The notes under the pieces are model-generated. The model was not told where the DNA came from. It saw only the letters and a list, made by a program, of their open reading frames with translations, and did not search any database. From contig JAEWVC010000085.1 in NCBI GenBank assembly GCA_023459275.1, forward strand, positions 40,652 to 104,651: a DNA stretch of 64,000 bases, written 5' to 3'. Source of the DNA: Bacillota bacterium (GTDB lineage Bacteria; Bacillota; Clostridia; Christensenellales; Aristaeellaceae). Both the position numbers and the translations under genes were made by a program. Shown one piece after another: positions 42,916 to 51,645 of this stretch (position 1 is its first letter; each line of letters opens with the position of its first letter).

Positions 42916-43413
42916 CTAGCTGGCCACCACGTCGCCGCAGGCGATCTTTGCGCCCGAATCTCCTGAAGGCTGTGACCTGTAATCGTCCGGCTGGTCATGG
43001 ATGATCACGGCTCGGCCAACGGCTTCCGCCACGGTAAAGCGCGGGGTGAAAAAGCTCAAATGGGCCGACCCCCCTTTGGTGGGCGCCGCCAGAAGCACAG
43101 GAAAATCACCGGCATGCATAGGGTGGGGTTGGTTGGAAGGATTATAATGGCCGCCGGACTGCGGGAAATAATCAGTCATGGCACCGGTGGCATCGGTTGT
43201 GGGGGTCCCGCCGCAGTTCCCCGAATGAAGGTGGAAGGCAAAAAAGCTTGTGGGCGTGCTGGGCAGTCCGGCGATGTCCGCCTGGACATGGGTGCCGCCT
43301 GTTGCTTCCTTGAAAACTACCGTTCCGCGTATATTCGGATATGCGGCGCTTCCCGATACATAAGCAACCGCCTTTGAGATTGCTCCCGCGTTCCCGGAAT
43401 CGTTCATTAGCAT
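42916..43413 (-). CDS. sodC: Cu/Zn superoxide dismutase family protein
   Basis: A 165-residue SodC-type protein. All expected metal-ligand positions are present: 'FHLHSGNC' (two copper His), 'GGHYNPSNQPHPMHAGDFP' (bridging His, zinc His and Asp) and 'VIIHDQPDDYRSQPSGDSG' (last copper His, then the active-site loop). Two cysteines could form the structural disulfide. The first ATG (43422) lies on the ribosome site, so the ATG at 43413 with CGGAG 9 bases upstream is preferred. No signal peptide is visible, which is unusual because most bacterial SodC is exported. It should remove superoxide; activity depends on copper loading. Confidence 0.9.
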   Translation of the reverse strand: MLMNDSGNAGAISKAVAYVSGSAAYPNIRGTVVFKEATGGTHVQADIAGLPSTPTSFFAFHLHSGNCGGTPTTDATGAMTDYFPQSGGHYNPSNQPHPMHAGDFPVLLAAPTKGGSAHLSFFTPRFTVAEAVGRAVIIHDQPDDYRSQPSGDSGAKIACGDVVAS

Positions 43414-43518
43414 CGAAATCATCTCCGATTTTTTACATCTAGTGCAGGAATTGATTGAGGTTATATTTTTTTACCATTTTCAATTCTGGCAGAGAAACAG
43501 AGCCGTCCAGTACGCATT

Positions 43519-44592
43519 TTAGCATACGGCCAGTCCCTGGGTTCCGCCGGTGGGTATTGCGGGGGAATGGAGCGTTTGAAGGAGGGGGAGTTCTGTGCAC
43601 GCCGCGGCGGAAAACGCAGATACGGAGCCCTGGTTGCCATTGAGCACATAGAAAAAGCAACCGTCCGGGCTCACGCCGCTGTCAATGGGGGCGCCCTGCG
43701 GAGTTCCCTCCAAAGTGCTTGAAACCGTATTCGCCAGCGAAAGCATACCGTTTTCCCCAATTTTGAAAACAGAAATGGTGCCGCTTCCCGTGTTGGATGC
43801 GTATGCTATACATCCATCCGCCGAGAGCGTGACCCAGCAAGTGGCCGTCTGTCCGGTGGACGCCGATCCGCTGATCAGGTACAGGTCGCCGTTTTGGTAA
43901 AGCATATAGGAAGACAGTGCTCCGGCCCCGGCCTCTGCCACAATCAGCAGCCCGCCCGGCAGCACCGCCAGGCCAAAAGGCCCGGCGCCATAGGAACCGT
44001 TTACCTTTTGCAGGGTAACCGTTCCATCCCGCTCAAGGCGGTATACGGTCAGCCGGTTGACATTGACCTCCGATACGATCAACTGCCTTCCGCAAGGACT
44101 GAATATCACCTGGGCAGGCTTTGCATCCGGTTGGCTTAGAGCCGCCGTGGAACCTGGAATCATGGAAAGTCTTCCGCAGCCGTCCAGGCGGAACCCCGAA
44201 ATGTTGGCGCTTTTGCCGCTTCCTCCTGCGTTGGCCACATATACTGTGCTGCCAAAGACTGCGATACTGTTTGGAAAGACCCCGCCGGAGGGTTGCACGT
44301 CCGTAAGGATCAGCGTGCCGTCCATGGTTTTCATAAAGCAGGAAACAGTGCCGCTGCCGGCGTTGACCGCCAGCAGGAACCTGCCGTCTTTTGTCAGGAT
44401 CAGCGATCCCTGGGAGCCAAGCGGATCTACGGCGGGGTCGGGGCCGGTTCCGCGCCCGCCCGTGCCGTATAGGGCGCAAGGCGAAAGCGTGCCGTCCGGC
44501 TGTCTGAAAAAGGAAGCCACCTCATTGCATTCTGATGCGTTTGTCATGATATATACCATGCCCTGAGGGCATTGTTTGCAAAAATCCAACAT
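43519..44592 (-). CDS. Lactonase-type seven-bladed beta-propeller protein
   Basis: A 357-residue protein of repeated ~45-residue blades. Typical blade pieces are 'LILTKDGRFLLAVNAGSGTVS', 'VIFSPCGRQLIVSEVNVNRL' and 'SGVSPDGCFFYVLNGNQGSV' (each shown in part). This fits the 6-phosphogluconolactonase/YncE-like beta-propeller group. There is no signal peptide. Eight to ten cysteines, including 'CKQC' at the N-terminus, are more than usual for the family. GGGAGG precedes the ATG. The enzymatic role is unproven, as such propellers are often misannotated as lactonases. It is a neighbour of sodC and the MATE exporter on the same strand. Confidence 0.8.
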   Translation of the reverse strand: MLDFCKQCPQGMVYIMTNASECNEVASFFRQPDGTLSPCALYGTGGRGTGPDPAVDPLGSQGSLILTKDGRFLLAVNAGSGTVSCFMKTMDGTLILTDVQPSGGVFPNSIAVFGSTVYVANAGGSGKSANISGFRLDGCGRLSMIPGSTAALSQPDAKPAQVIFSPCGRQLIVSEVNVNRLTVYRLERDGTVTLQKVNGSYGAGPFGLAVLPGGLLIVAEAGAGALSSYMLYQNGDLYLISGSASTGQTATCWVTLSADGCIAYASNTGSGTISVFKIGENGMLSLANTVSSTLEGTPQGAPIDSGVSPDGCFFYVLNGNQGSVSAFSAAACTELPLLQTLHSPAIPTGGTQGLAVC

Positions 44593-44667
44593 TCATTTTT
44601 CCTCCCTGATAGATCATCCCACTTTCTTTTATATGTTGGCCATCGGGAGGCGTGCCTGCGTCCCGCA

Positions 44668-46062
44668 TCAGGCGTTTTCTGTTTCCACCGGCCTTGTGAT
44701 GTTCTTGATCCATTTGTTTCCCCGGAGTCTTACAAAGGCGATGATCCATTTAAAGCATTGATCGATCCGGGTGCAAAGGAATACAATTGGCAGCGGCCAT
44801 TTGAATACGAAGGCGGCAAGTGCAGTTGCAGGAAGAACAACGAGCCAGCCGCAGATCATGTCCACAAGGGCCACAAAGCGGCTGTCACCCGCGCCGCGGT
44901 TGATACCCACAAAGCAGCTTGCGTGGTAAGTGGTGCCTATCAGCGTTACGGCCAGAATGGCGATCATTTGCGTGCTCAGGGCAAACACCTGCGGATTTTG
45001 GGCGGAGCCATAAAGCCCTGTGAAGGGCTTCCGAAGCAGATACACCGTTGCGGCCATCAGCAATCCGATAAACAGAAACATAAGCTGGATGGTGCTGGAA
45101 TATTCCTTCGCCTTTTTATAATCCCCCGCACCCACCGCCTTGCCCACCGCCACACTGGCGCCCCCGGCTAACGCGAAGGTGAACATGGTGCCCAGGTTTG
45201 CCATAGAGGAGGCAATGTTGTTGGACGCCATAAAGGCGTTGCCCATCTGCCCGATGATGCCGGCCTTGATCAGCCCGATAAGGGACCATTGCATATCGGT
45301 GATGGCTACCGGCAGGCCATAGCGCATATAGTCGCCCACCAGCCATTTTTCGGTTCGGAATAAGTCCCTGGGCCGCAAGGATACTGTCTTTTGTACTCGA
45401 AAGGCGTAGATCCATACAATGATAAGCTCCGCGCACCTTGCGCAAAGGGTGGCGATAGCGGCGCCGCGGACACCCAGGGCGGGAAGGCCCAATTTGCCAA
45501 AGATCAGCACATAGTTGAGCCCCACATTGACAAACAAGGAGACGATGGCGGCATACAGCGTGACCCGGACCACCTCCACAGCACGAAGCATGCCTGTCAG
45601 GGCGGCGGAAAGTGCGAAAGGCAGGTAGCTGAGGCAGGCGATGGCCATGTACTCCGCAGCCATCCGGGCGGTCTGTCCTTCATTTTCGCCGACCACAAGG
45701 CTCACCACCGCTTGCGGAAACAACCGCATAACCAACACAAACAGCAAGGCCACAAAAACGCATAGCATGGCCGCGATGGAAAAGACCATTTTGATGCGCT
45801 TTGTATCCCGTCTGCCCCAGTACTGGGAGATCAACACCGAGGCGCCGCCGGCAAGCCCCAGGATGGTAGCCGTAAAAAAGGCGGTGATGGCATTCACCTG
45901 GCTCACTCCCGCCTGGGCGGCGATCTCAGCGAGTGCGCCCCCGGGTATGGAAGAAACCATGATATCGTCCGCCACCACCGTCAGAAGGGATAACAGCGAC
46001 TGGAACGCCACCGGCAGCGCAATATGAAAGATCGTTCTGTAAAAAGCCTTGTCGTGTACCAT
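44668..46062 (-). CDS. MATE family efflux transporter
   Basis: A 464-residue inner-membrane protein with twelve hydrophobic segments in two related halves. Typical MATE stretches are 'ALPVAFQSLLSLLTVVADDIMV' (in part, ~15-35), 'GLAGGASVLISQYWGRRD' (~65-85) and, in the second half, 'ALAGGASVAVGKAVGAGDYK' (~300). It should exchange Na+ or H+ for organic cations or drugs. AAGAGG precedes the ATG. Substrate not predictable. Confidence 0.95.
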   Translation of the reverse strand: MVHDKAFYRTIFHIALPVAFQSLLSLLTVVADDIMVSSIPGGALAEIAAQAGVSQVNAITAFFTATILGLAGGASVLISQYWGRRDTKRIKMVFSIAAMLCVFVALLFVLVMRLFPQAVVSLVVGENEGQTARMAAEYMAIACLSYLPFALSAALTGMLRAVEVVRVTLYAAIVSLFVNVGLNYVLIFGKLGLPALGVRGAAIATLCARCAELIIVWIYAFRVQKTVSLRPRDLFRTEKWLVGDYMRYGLPVAITDMQWSLIGLIKAGIIGQMGNAFMASNNIASSMANLGTMFTFALAGGASVAVGKAVGAGDYKKAKEYSSTIQLMFLFIGLLMAATVYLLRKPFTGLYGSAQNPQVFALSTQMIAILAVTLIGTTYHASCFVGINRGAGDSRFVALVDMICGWLVVLPATALAAFVFKWPLPIVFLCTRIDQCFKWIIAFVRLRGNKWIKNITRPVETENA

Positions 46063-46190
46063 CAGGCGCCTCTTTTCACCCTGCTGAAGGGAAATATGCG
46101 GACAAGGGCTTTCAGAAAAAGCACTTTATAGCGTCCGCTGTATAAAACTTGCCTTGCCAGCTACGAAAGGATTCCGCAGATGGCCATCCG

Positions 46191-46814
46191 TTAAGGTTCT
46201 TCCGTGATTTTTGCGCTGGCGACCCTATCGGCGATGTTCTGCACATTTTGATATAGCTCTGCGGCGAAATAGACCATACAGCCCCAGAGCCCTGCAGCCA
46301 GAAGCGTTGTGATAAAGGTAACAAATCTGGCGGAGGAATATGCATTGTTGGTGGCGACGATCGCCATGATGAAACCTCCGATCCACACGATGAAAGCGAT
46401 GATGCGAAAGAACAGCGCCGCGGGGGATCTGCCCGCATCCCCGGCAACTAGCCAAAAGTGCTTGCGTTCGGCCGCTTTCTCCGGTTGTTTGCCTGTCGTC
46501 TCTGCGCGCTTGGCCGGCACCGCAGGCTTTTGCGGTTCTTCCTTCAGCACGGAAACCAAATCTGCATATTCTTCGTCGCTGATCTCAATGGGCGTGGCGA
46601 TTTCCTTGTAAAACCGCCGCTGCCCGTCTGCACTCTCCGTTTTATTGTATCCTGCGGCATTTGCGTCAAATAACGTCCGGATATCCTCGGGTGCGTATTC
46701 GCGTGTGACATTCACAAGCCCAAGCTTCACCAGCAGTTCGTTCCGCTCTTTCTTTTTCGTTTCCAGCTGCTCAGCCCGTTTTGCCGCAAGAAAAGATGCC
46801 AGCATTTCATTCAT
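46191..46814 (-). CDS. Hypothetical membrane protein with charged N-terminal half
   Basis: A 207-residue protein. Residues 1-125 are hydrophilic, Lys/Glu-rich and probably helical ('AAKRAEQLETKKKERNELLV'), with an 'IEISDEEYADLVSVLKE' segment. Two hydrophobic helices follow at ~130-155 and ~165-190. GGGGGATA precedes the ATG. Similar 'soluble head plus two helices' hypothetical proteins occur in clostridia, but I do not recognise a named family. Confidence 0.72.
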   Translation of the reverse strand: MNEMLASFLAAKRAEQLETKKKERNELLVKLGLVNVTREYAPEDIRTLFDANAAGYNKTESADGQRRFYKEIATPIEISDEEYADLVSVLKEEPQKPAVPAKRAETTGKQPEKAAERKHFWLVAGDAGRSPAALFFRIIAFIVWIGGFIMAIVATNNAYSSARFVTFITTLLAAGLWGCMVYFAAELYQNVQNIADRVASAKITEEP

Positions 46815-46874
46815 AACATATCCCCCTTTTGCTTTTTGATTTTCTATGCATAACCGGTATGCGCCGGCCCAGGA

Positions 46875-47486
46875 TTATGATGCTTTGTATGCGTCAAAGA
46901 CGGCCGTTTCCGCCATATCCGCCACGTAAGGAAGCATATCCTCTGTGATTTCCTGCCCTCCCGCAACGACAAGCTTGAAGGTGACGCCAAGAAACTTATT
47001 GCCGTCAGGGACTGTGGTGTAGTATTGAAGAACATAGCTGCCGGCATAGCTGAAATATACGGTTACATAGGTTGCCGCCGTCTGGTGGGCTAAGCCGGAA
47101 TTCAATACCGTTATCCCCAGATCCTGATAGGATTAGAGGATCGCCGGCAGCAGCATGATGTTGATTACGGCGTCGGAGGTCGCGGACATATCAATCGCTT
47201 CATCCAGTGAAACGGCCACTGTTATCAGGTCAAAACCAAGGCTGGGATGATATGCATCCATGTAAAGGCTCGGATCCGCATCAAACTGGACGCGGACCAC
47301 ATACATATCAAAATACCCGGCAAAAGGATGGTCATCTGTCAGATTGTCTTATGTAAAAACAACTAAATCGTCCGGGACCTGGACTGTGAAAGCCTCAAAA
47401 TCAAGCTCACTCGTTTCCGCTAAAGAAGGGCCGGCTAACAGAAGAACCATGCAAAGAACAAGAAAGAAGGCAGAAATGTTTTTCAT
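46875..47486 (-). pseudogene. Secreted-protein gene interrupted by two in-frame TAA codons
   Basis: On the minus strand an ATG at 47486 with a GGGAGG ribosome site opens a frame with a clean signal peptide ('MKNISAFFLVLCMVLLLAG'...'SLAE'). The frame runs without any shift to a TGA or TAA at 46875, giving 203 codons, except that codons at 47349-47351 and 47133-47135 are TAA. The sequence between and after the stops still reads as sensible protein, such as 'FDMYVVRVQFDADPSLYMDAY' (in part) and 'YAGSYVLQYYTTVPDGNKFLG'. A recent double nonsense pseudogene is the simplest reading. Family not recognised. Confidence 0.7.
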
Positions 47487-47804
47487 GAGAATCCTCCCAT
47501 TGCAAATTTGAGCCGGCCCTTCCAGATCGCATCCGTCGGAGAAAACAAAGCGCTCCATGCGATAGGTGTTTTTGCCGAATCTGGATGAATTATACAGGAA
47601 ACCTGTATTATCCGCAACAAAAAAATCGGCGTGCCGCCAGCGATGGATGCAAAAAATGCATGTGCGGCTGCGTACGATGGCGACCAGGATCAGCATGTGC
47701 AAAAGGGTATAAGCCAAAAAGCCGGGCCTTCTGCCTCATGCAGAAAAGCGCGGCTTTTTGCTTGTATCATCGCACTTATGAAGTGCGGCATGGGAGAAAA
47801 GCCT
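47487..47804. other. Intergenic region between rpe and the secreted-protein pseudogene
   Basis: 318 bases with no gene I can support. It contains the rpe terminator hairpin (47716-47759) and, just before the pseudogene, its ribosome site. Small open frames here lack ribosome sites. Confidence 0.5.
47716..47759 (-). terminator. Terminator of rpe
   Basis: An outer AAAAAGCCG/CGGCTTTTT stem and an inner TTCTGC/GCAGAA stem with an internal loop; a T-run follows on the minus strand, 45 bases after the rpe stop. Confidence 0.7.
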
Positions 47805-48470
47805 TTATACCATCAACCTGCGCAATTTGTCCAGGTTGTCTTCCACTGTGGCACCCTTAGCGTACAAGCTGGAGGTGCCCAGAACAAAAATGTCAGCCCC
47901 GGCCCGGCGCATAAGGGGGGCGTTTGTGAAGCTTACGTTGCCGTCCACCTCAATGGGCATGCCGGAATACCCCTTCTCATTCAGCCATAGGCGGAGCCTG
48001 GCGATTTTCTCCATAATTTGCGGGAGGACGGCCTGGCCTGCAAATCCAGGGTTTACCGCCATAACCAAAATACCGTCCAGGTCAGGCAGCACATCCTCCA
48101 GAACGAAGATAGGTGTGGCGGGATTAAGGGCGGCCATGGGCTTTGCCCCCAGATCGCGCAGCTTGGCCAGAACGCGCTGCAGGTGGGGTGTGGCTTCCGG
48201 GTGGATGCTGACCATGTCGCCTGGCTGAAAGTTGAAATAGGCAAGCTTTTCATCCGGGCGGTCCACCATCAGATGAATGTCCAGGGGGAGAGGGGTGGCT
48301 CCCCGCAGTTGGCGGATAAAGTCCGTGCCAAAGGCATAATTGGGTACGAAAACACCATCCATCACGTCTATGTGCAGAAAATCCACCTGCAGAGCTTCCA
48401 ACTCCCGCAAATGCGGTCTGAGCGCCATCAGGTCCGCGCACATGATGGAAGGAGCATACATTGGTTTCAT
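47805..48470 (-). CDS. rpe: Ribulose-phosphate 3-epimerase (Rpe/AlsE family)
   Basis: A 221-residue TIM barrel. 'APSIMCADLMALRPHLRELE' opens the protein. 'DFLHIDVMDGVFVPNYAFG' (~30-48) carries the metal His and catalytic Asp, 'DIHLMVDRPDE' a second metal His, and 'VMAVNPGFAGQ' and 'IEVDGNV' complete the site. It interconverts ribulose 5-phosphate and xylulose 5-phosphate, or allulose and fructose 6-phosphates in the AlsE subgroup. AGAGGA precedes the ATG. It is divergent from a sugar-type ABC operon, which leaves open that it serves that pathway rather than the central pentose route. Confidence 0.92.
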   Translation of the reverse strand: MKPMYAPSIMCADLMALRPHLRELEALQVDFLHIDVMDGVFVPNYAFGTDFIRQLRGATPLPLDIHLMVDRPDEKLAYFNFQPGDMVSIHPEATPHLQRVLAKLRDLGAKPMAALNPATPIFVLEDVLPDLDGILVMAVNPGFAGQAVLPQIMEKIARLRLWLNEKGYSGMPIEVDGNVSFTNAPLMRRAGADIFVLGTSSLYAKGATVEDNLDKLRRLMV

Positions 48471-48811
48471 TATTCGGTCCTCTTCTGCTTTTCAGCCATT
48501 TCTTTCATTTATCTTTCAATTTCATCTTCTATATCATACCGTTTCCCAGAATCTTTGTCAATGAATCCTTTCCGGCTTGTTTCATTGCGTGGAGTAAAAA
48601 AGAAATAATTCATAATTCTTACACGCATTTTACCAAAATAGCTAAAATTTAAGTTGACATCCAGCCGTTTTAGGCATATAATTCAAAACGATAGGAAGGA
48701 AAACGAAAGAAATCATAAATCTGTGGGATGGGACCGGCAACGGATGATTTTGAAATGATTCGTAACCAACATCCTAGGGGAAACCATGTTTTCGTCGGGA
48801 GAGGTGCAAGA
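48471..48811. other. Divergent intergenic region between rpe and the importer operon
   Basis: 341 AT-rich bases with no gene. It contains the consensus promoter at 48654-48682 for the importer operon and about 130 bases of untranslated leader. No clear operator palindrome was recognised. Confidence 0.5.
48654..48682 (+). promoter_or_regulatory. Perfect consensus sigma-A promoter of the importer operon
   Basis: TTGACA (48654-48659), a 17-base spacer and TATAAT (48677-48682) match the consensus at all twelve positions. Such strength implies control by a repressor, probably the DeoR-type regulator in the same operon. Confidence 0.9.
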
Positions 48812-49858
48812 ATGGGCGCGATCGTGCTGAAAAACGTAACGAAAAAGTTTGGCAGCAACACGGTAATCGAAAACCTGCAATTGGAAATCGCAGATGGATC
48901 CTTCACGGTGCTGGTGGGCCCTTCTGGCTGCGGCAAGACAACGCTGCTGCGCATGATTGCGGGGATCGGCCCGCAGAGCTCCGGTTCCGTTTTGATTGAC
49001 GGCACGGATGTGACACAGATCCCGCCGGGCAAGCGGGGCGTTGCGATGGTTTTTCAGAACTACGCGATTTATCCCACCATGTCGGTGGGGGACAATGTGG
49101 AGTTCGGTTTGAAAAACAACCATATCCCTAAGGCGGAGCGCAAAAGAAGGGTGCAGGAAGCCTGCGCCAAGGTAGGAATGATCGAGTTCCTCGACCGCAA
49201 GCCTGGCACGCTTTCAGGCGGGCAGCGCCAGCGTGTGGCATTGGCGCGCGCCATCGTCAAGAGCCCCTCTGTGTTCCTGATGGATGAACCCCTGTCCAAT
49301 TTGGACGCGAAACTCAGGGTGCAGATGCGCGTGGAGCTCATTGAACTGCATAACAAGCTGAAAACCACTTTCGTGTACGTCACCCACGACCAGGTGGAGG
49401 CGATGTCCATGGCCAACACCATCGTATTGCTCAACAAAGGAAAAATTATGCAGATGGCCAGCCCTTCCGTGATGTACCGTGATCCTGATAACCTGTTCAC
49501 AGCACGTTTCATCGGTTCGCCTACTATGAATGTCAAGAAGATGGACGGGAATGGAAATATTCTGGGCTTTCGGCCTGAAAAAGGCATCATCAGCCCGGAA
49601 CGCTATGCAGGCGGTTTTACGGCGGAGGGGTTCATCATTGCTAAAGAACTGCTGGGCAGCGAAGTACTATACTCTATCCGGGACAAAAGCGGTACCGTCT
49701 TTGTGGTTAAAACGGAAGAGGAAGATTACCAAATCGATCAGCAGGTCTGGATCGGTGCCGACTTCCGGCACATCTATTTCTTTGGCGCCGATGAGCAGCG
49801 CATCCGGGAGCATGATGCCGGGTACACTGCGCTGATGGAAGCGGTAAGGAGGCTGTAA
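48812..49858 (+). CDS. ABC transporter ATP-binding protein, UgpC/MalK type
   Basis: A 348-residue ATPase. Walker A 'LVGPSGCGKTTLLRMI' (~35), signature 'GTLSGGQRQRVALARAI' (~133), Walker B 'VFLMDEPLSNLD' and 'VTHDQVEA' are intact. The C-terminal ~110 residues form a shortened MalK/UgpC-type regulatory domain. The ATG at 48812 follows GGAGAGG; an earlier frame opening has no site. It is first in the operon and abuts the first permease gene by one base. It energises uptake through the two permeases. Confidence 0.94.
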   Translation: MGAIVLKNVTKKFGSNTVIENLQLEIADGSFTVLVGPSGCGKTTLLRMIAGIGPQSSGSVLIDGTDVTQIPPGKRGVAMVFQNYAIYPTMSVGDNVEFGLKNNHIPKAERKRRVQEACAKVGMIEFLDRKPGTLSGGQRQRVALARAIVKSPSVFLMDEPLSNLDAKLRVQMRVELIELHNKLKTTFVYVTHDQVEAMSMANTIVLLNKGKIMQMASPSVMYRDPDNLFTARFIGSPTMNVKKMDGNGNILGFRPEKGIISPERYAGGFTAEGFIIAKELLGSEVLYSIRDKSGTVFVVKTEEEDYQIDQQVWIGADFRHIYFFGADEQRIREHDAGYTALMEAVRRL

Positions 49859-50743
49859 ATGAAGACGGGGCTGAAAGAAAAGCTTAAACCGTATCTGCTT
49901 CTTTTGCCGGCCTTTATAGGGATCGCGGCGTTCACGGTCTATCCCGTGATCAAATTGGTCTACTGGAGTTTTTTCAAGGTCAACCAGCTTAATAAGGCGA
50001 AAACGGCTTTCGTCGGGCTGAAAAATTACATCTATCTGCTCAACAGCCCGGCTTTTTTAAAAACTCTGGCCAATACCAGCATCTATTCCCTGTGGACGAT
50101 CGTCATCATCATGCTGGCAGCCATCGCCATGGCTTTCTGGCTTTCCAAGCGGCAGACCCGTATGAGCAAGTTCACCCAGGCAGCGGCTTTCACACCGCAC
50201 ATCATTTCCTCCGTGTCCGTGGGGCTGGTCTTCTCGCAAATGATGAATCCCACCTTTGGCTTGTTCAACTCCCTTCTGACGCTATTGAACCTGCCCACCT
50301 CCAAATGGCTCACCAGTTCCGCTACGGCCATGGGATCGGTGATTTCCGTTGCCGCATGGAAATCCATCGGTTATTACTGCCTGATTGTCATCGGTGCGCT
50401 GCAGAGCATTTCCCCCAGCATCTATGAGGCGGCGGCGCTGGACAACGCAGGAAATTTCACCACCATGCGCAGGATCACCATCCCCATGATCTCACCGCAG
50501 CTGTTCTTTACGCTCATCGTGATGACCATTGGCTCCTTCAAGGTGTTTGATACGGTGCGTATCTTGACCGATGGCGGCCCCAACAACGCCACCTCCGTGA
50601 TCGTGTATTACATTTACAAGCAGGTTTTTTGGGAAAGCAACATTGGCCGCGCCGCGGCCGCGGGCACCATCCTGCTGGTGATCGTAGGCGCGCTGACTGC
50701 CGTTTACTTTGCGCTGCTCTCCAGAAAAGTGCATTATCAATAA
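49859..50743 (+). CDS. ABC transporter permease, UgpA/MalF type
   Basis: A 294-residue permease with six membrane segments starting at ~12. The EAA loop is 'YEAAALDNAGNFTTMRRITIP' (in part, ~190). Its start codon overlaps the end of the ATPase gene region with no spacer. It pairs with the following permease to form the channel for a carbohydrate or glycerophospho compound. Confidence 0.94.
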   Translation: MKTGLKEKLKPYLLLLPAFIGIAAFTVYPVIKLVYWSFFKVNQLNKAKTAFVGLKNYIYLLNSPAFLKTLANTSIYSLWTIVIIMLAAIAMAFWLSKRQTRMSKFTQAAAFTPHIISSVSVGLVFSQMMNPTFGLFNSLLTLLNLPTSKWLTSSATAMGSVISVAAWKSIGYYCLIVIGALQSISPSIYEAAALDNAGNFTTMRRITIPMISPQLFFTLIVMTIGSFKVFDTVRILTDGGPNNATSVIVYYIYKQVFWESNIGRAAAAGTILLVIVGALTAVYFALLSRKVHYQ

Positions 50744-50757
50744 AGGAGGCCGCAAGC

Positions 50758-51588
50758 ATGTATGCGCTTAAAAACTCCGCCAGCCGCCTTGCAGGCATCT
50801 TGATGAAGCTGCTTGTTTCCGCCATTTTTATCTTCCCGTTTTTATGGATGGTTTCCCTTTCCTTCCAGACATTGGCGGAAACGCAGATGATGCCGGTCAC
50901 CCTCATCCCCGGCTCCCTTAATTTTCAGAATTTTGTGGACGCCTGGAACTGTGCTCCCTTCGCCACGTACATCCAAAACTCTATCGTCATCATCATTTCG
51001 GTTATTGCCCTGCAGACGCTCATCATGGTGCCTGCCGCGTATGCCTTCGCCAAGTTTGATTTCAAGGGGAAGGGCATTCTGTTCAGCATCGTATTGATTG
51101 CCTTTATGATGCCCGTACAGATCACCTTCCTGCCCATCTACTATATGATGGCTGACCTGAACCTTAAAAACACGCTGCTGCCGCAGATCATCCCCTTCAT
51201 GACCAACGCTTTCGGCATTTTCCTGCTGAGGCAGTATTTCATGCAGGTGCCGGACGAACTGATCGAGGCTGCCAGGCTGGACAACGCCGGCGAGCTGCAG
51301 ATTCTCTCCAAGATCATGCTGCCCATGTCAAAGCCGGGCATCTCCGCCATCGCGCTACTAAGCTTCGTGGGCCACTGGAACGACTACTTCTGGCCGCTGG
51401 TGATGACCAATGTGGAAAATATCCGTCCCATTACCATCGGCGTTGCCAGGCTCAAGGATGTGGAGGGCAATCTGCAGTGGAACCTTATCATGGCCGGCAA
51501 TATGTTCCTTGTGCTGCCCATATTGGTCATCTACATCCTTAGCTCCCAATACATCATCAATTCCTTTGCATACTCCGGCATCAAGTGA
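50758..51588 (+). CDS. ABC transporter permease, UgpE/MalG type
   Basis: A 276-residue permease with six membrane segments. The EAA loop reads 'IEAARLDNAGELQILSKIMLP' (in part, ~175). AAAGGAGG precedes the ATG at 50758, which rules out the longer frame. It is the second membrane subunit, 14 bases after the first. Confidence 0.95.
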   Translation: MYALKNSASRLAGILMKLLVSAIFIFPFLWMVSLSFQTLAETQMMPVTLIPGSLNFQNFVDAWNCAPFATYIQNSIVIIISVIALQTLIMVPAAYAFAKFDFKGKGILFSIVLIAFMMPVQITFLPIYYMMADLNLKNTLLPQIIPFMTNAFGIFLLRQYFMQVPDELIEAARLDNAGELQILSKIMLPMSKPGISAIALLSFVGHWNDYFWPLVMTNVENIRPITIGVARLKDVEGNLQWNLIMAGNMFLVLPILVIYILSSQYIINSFAYSGIK

Positions 51589-51645
51589 ATGGTGAGATGC
51601 GTTTTTCAAAAACGCTCATCATAATAACGCAAGGAGGAACCCAGG

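Noticed and set aside
43439..43660. Short frames between sodC and the lactonase-like gene.
   Set aside because: They overlap the end of the lactonase-like gene, lack ribosome sites and give Pro/Arg-rich shadow sequences.
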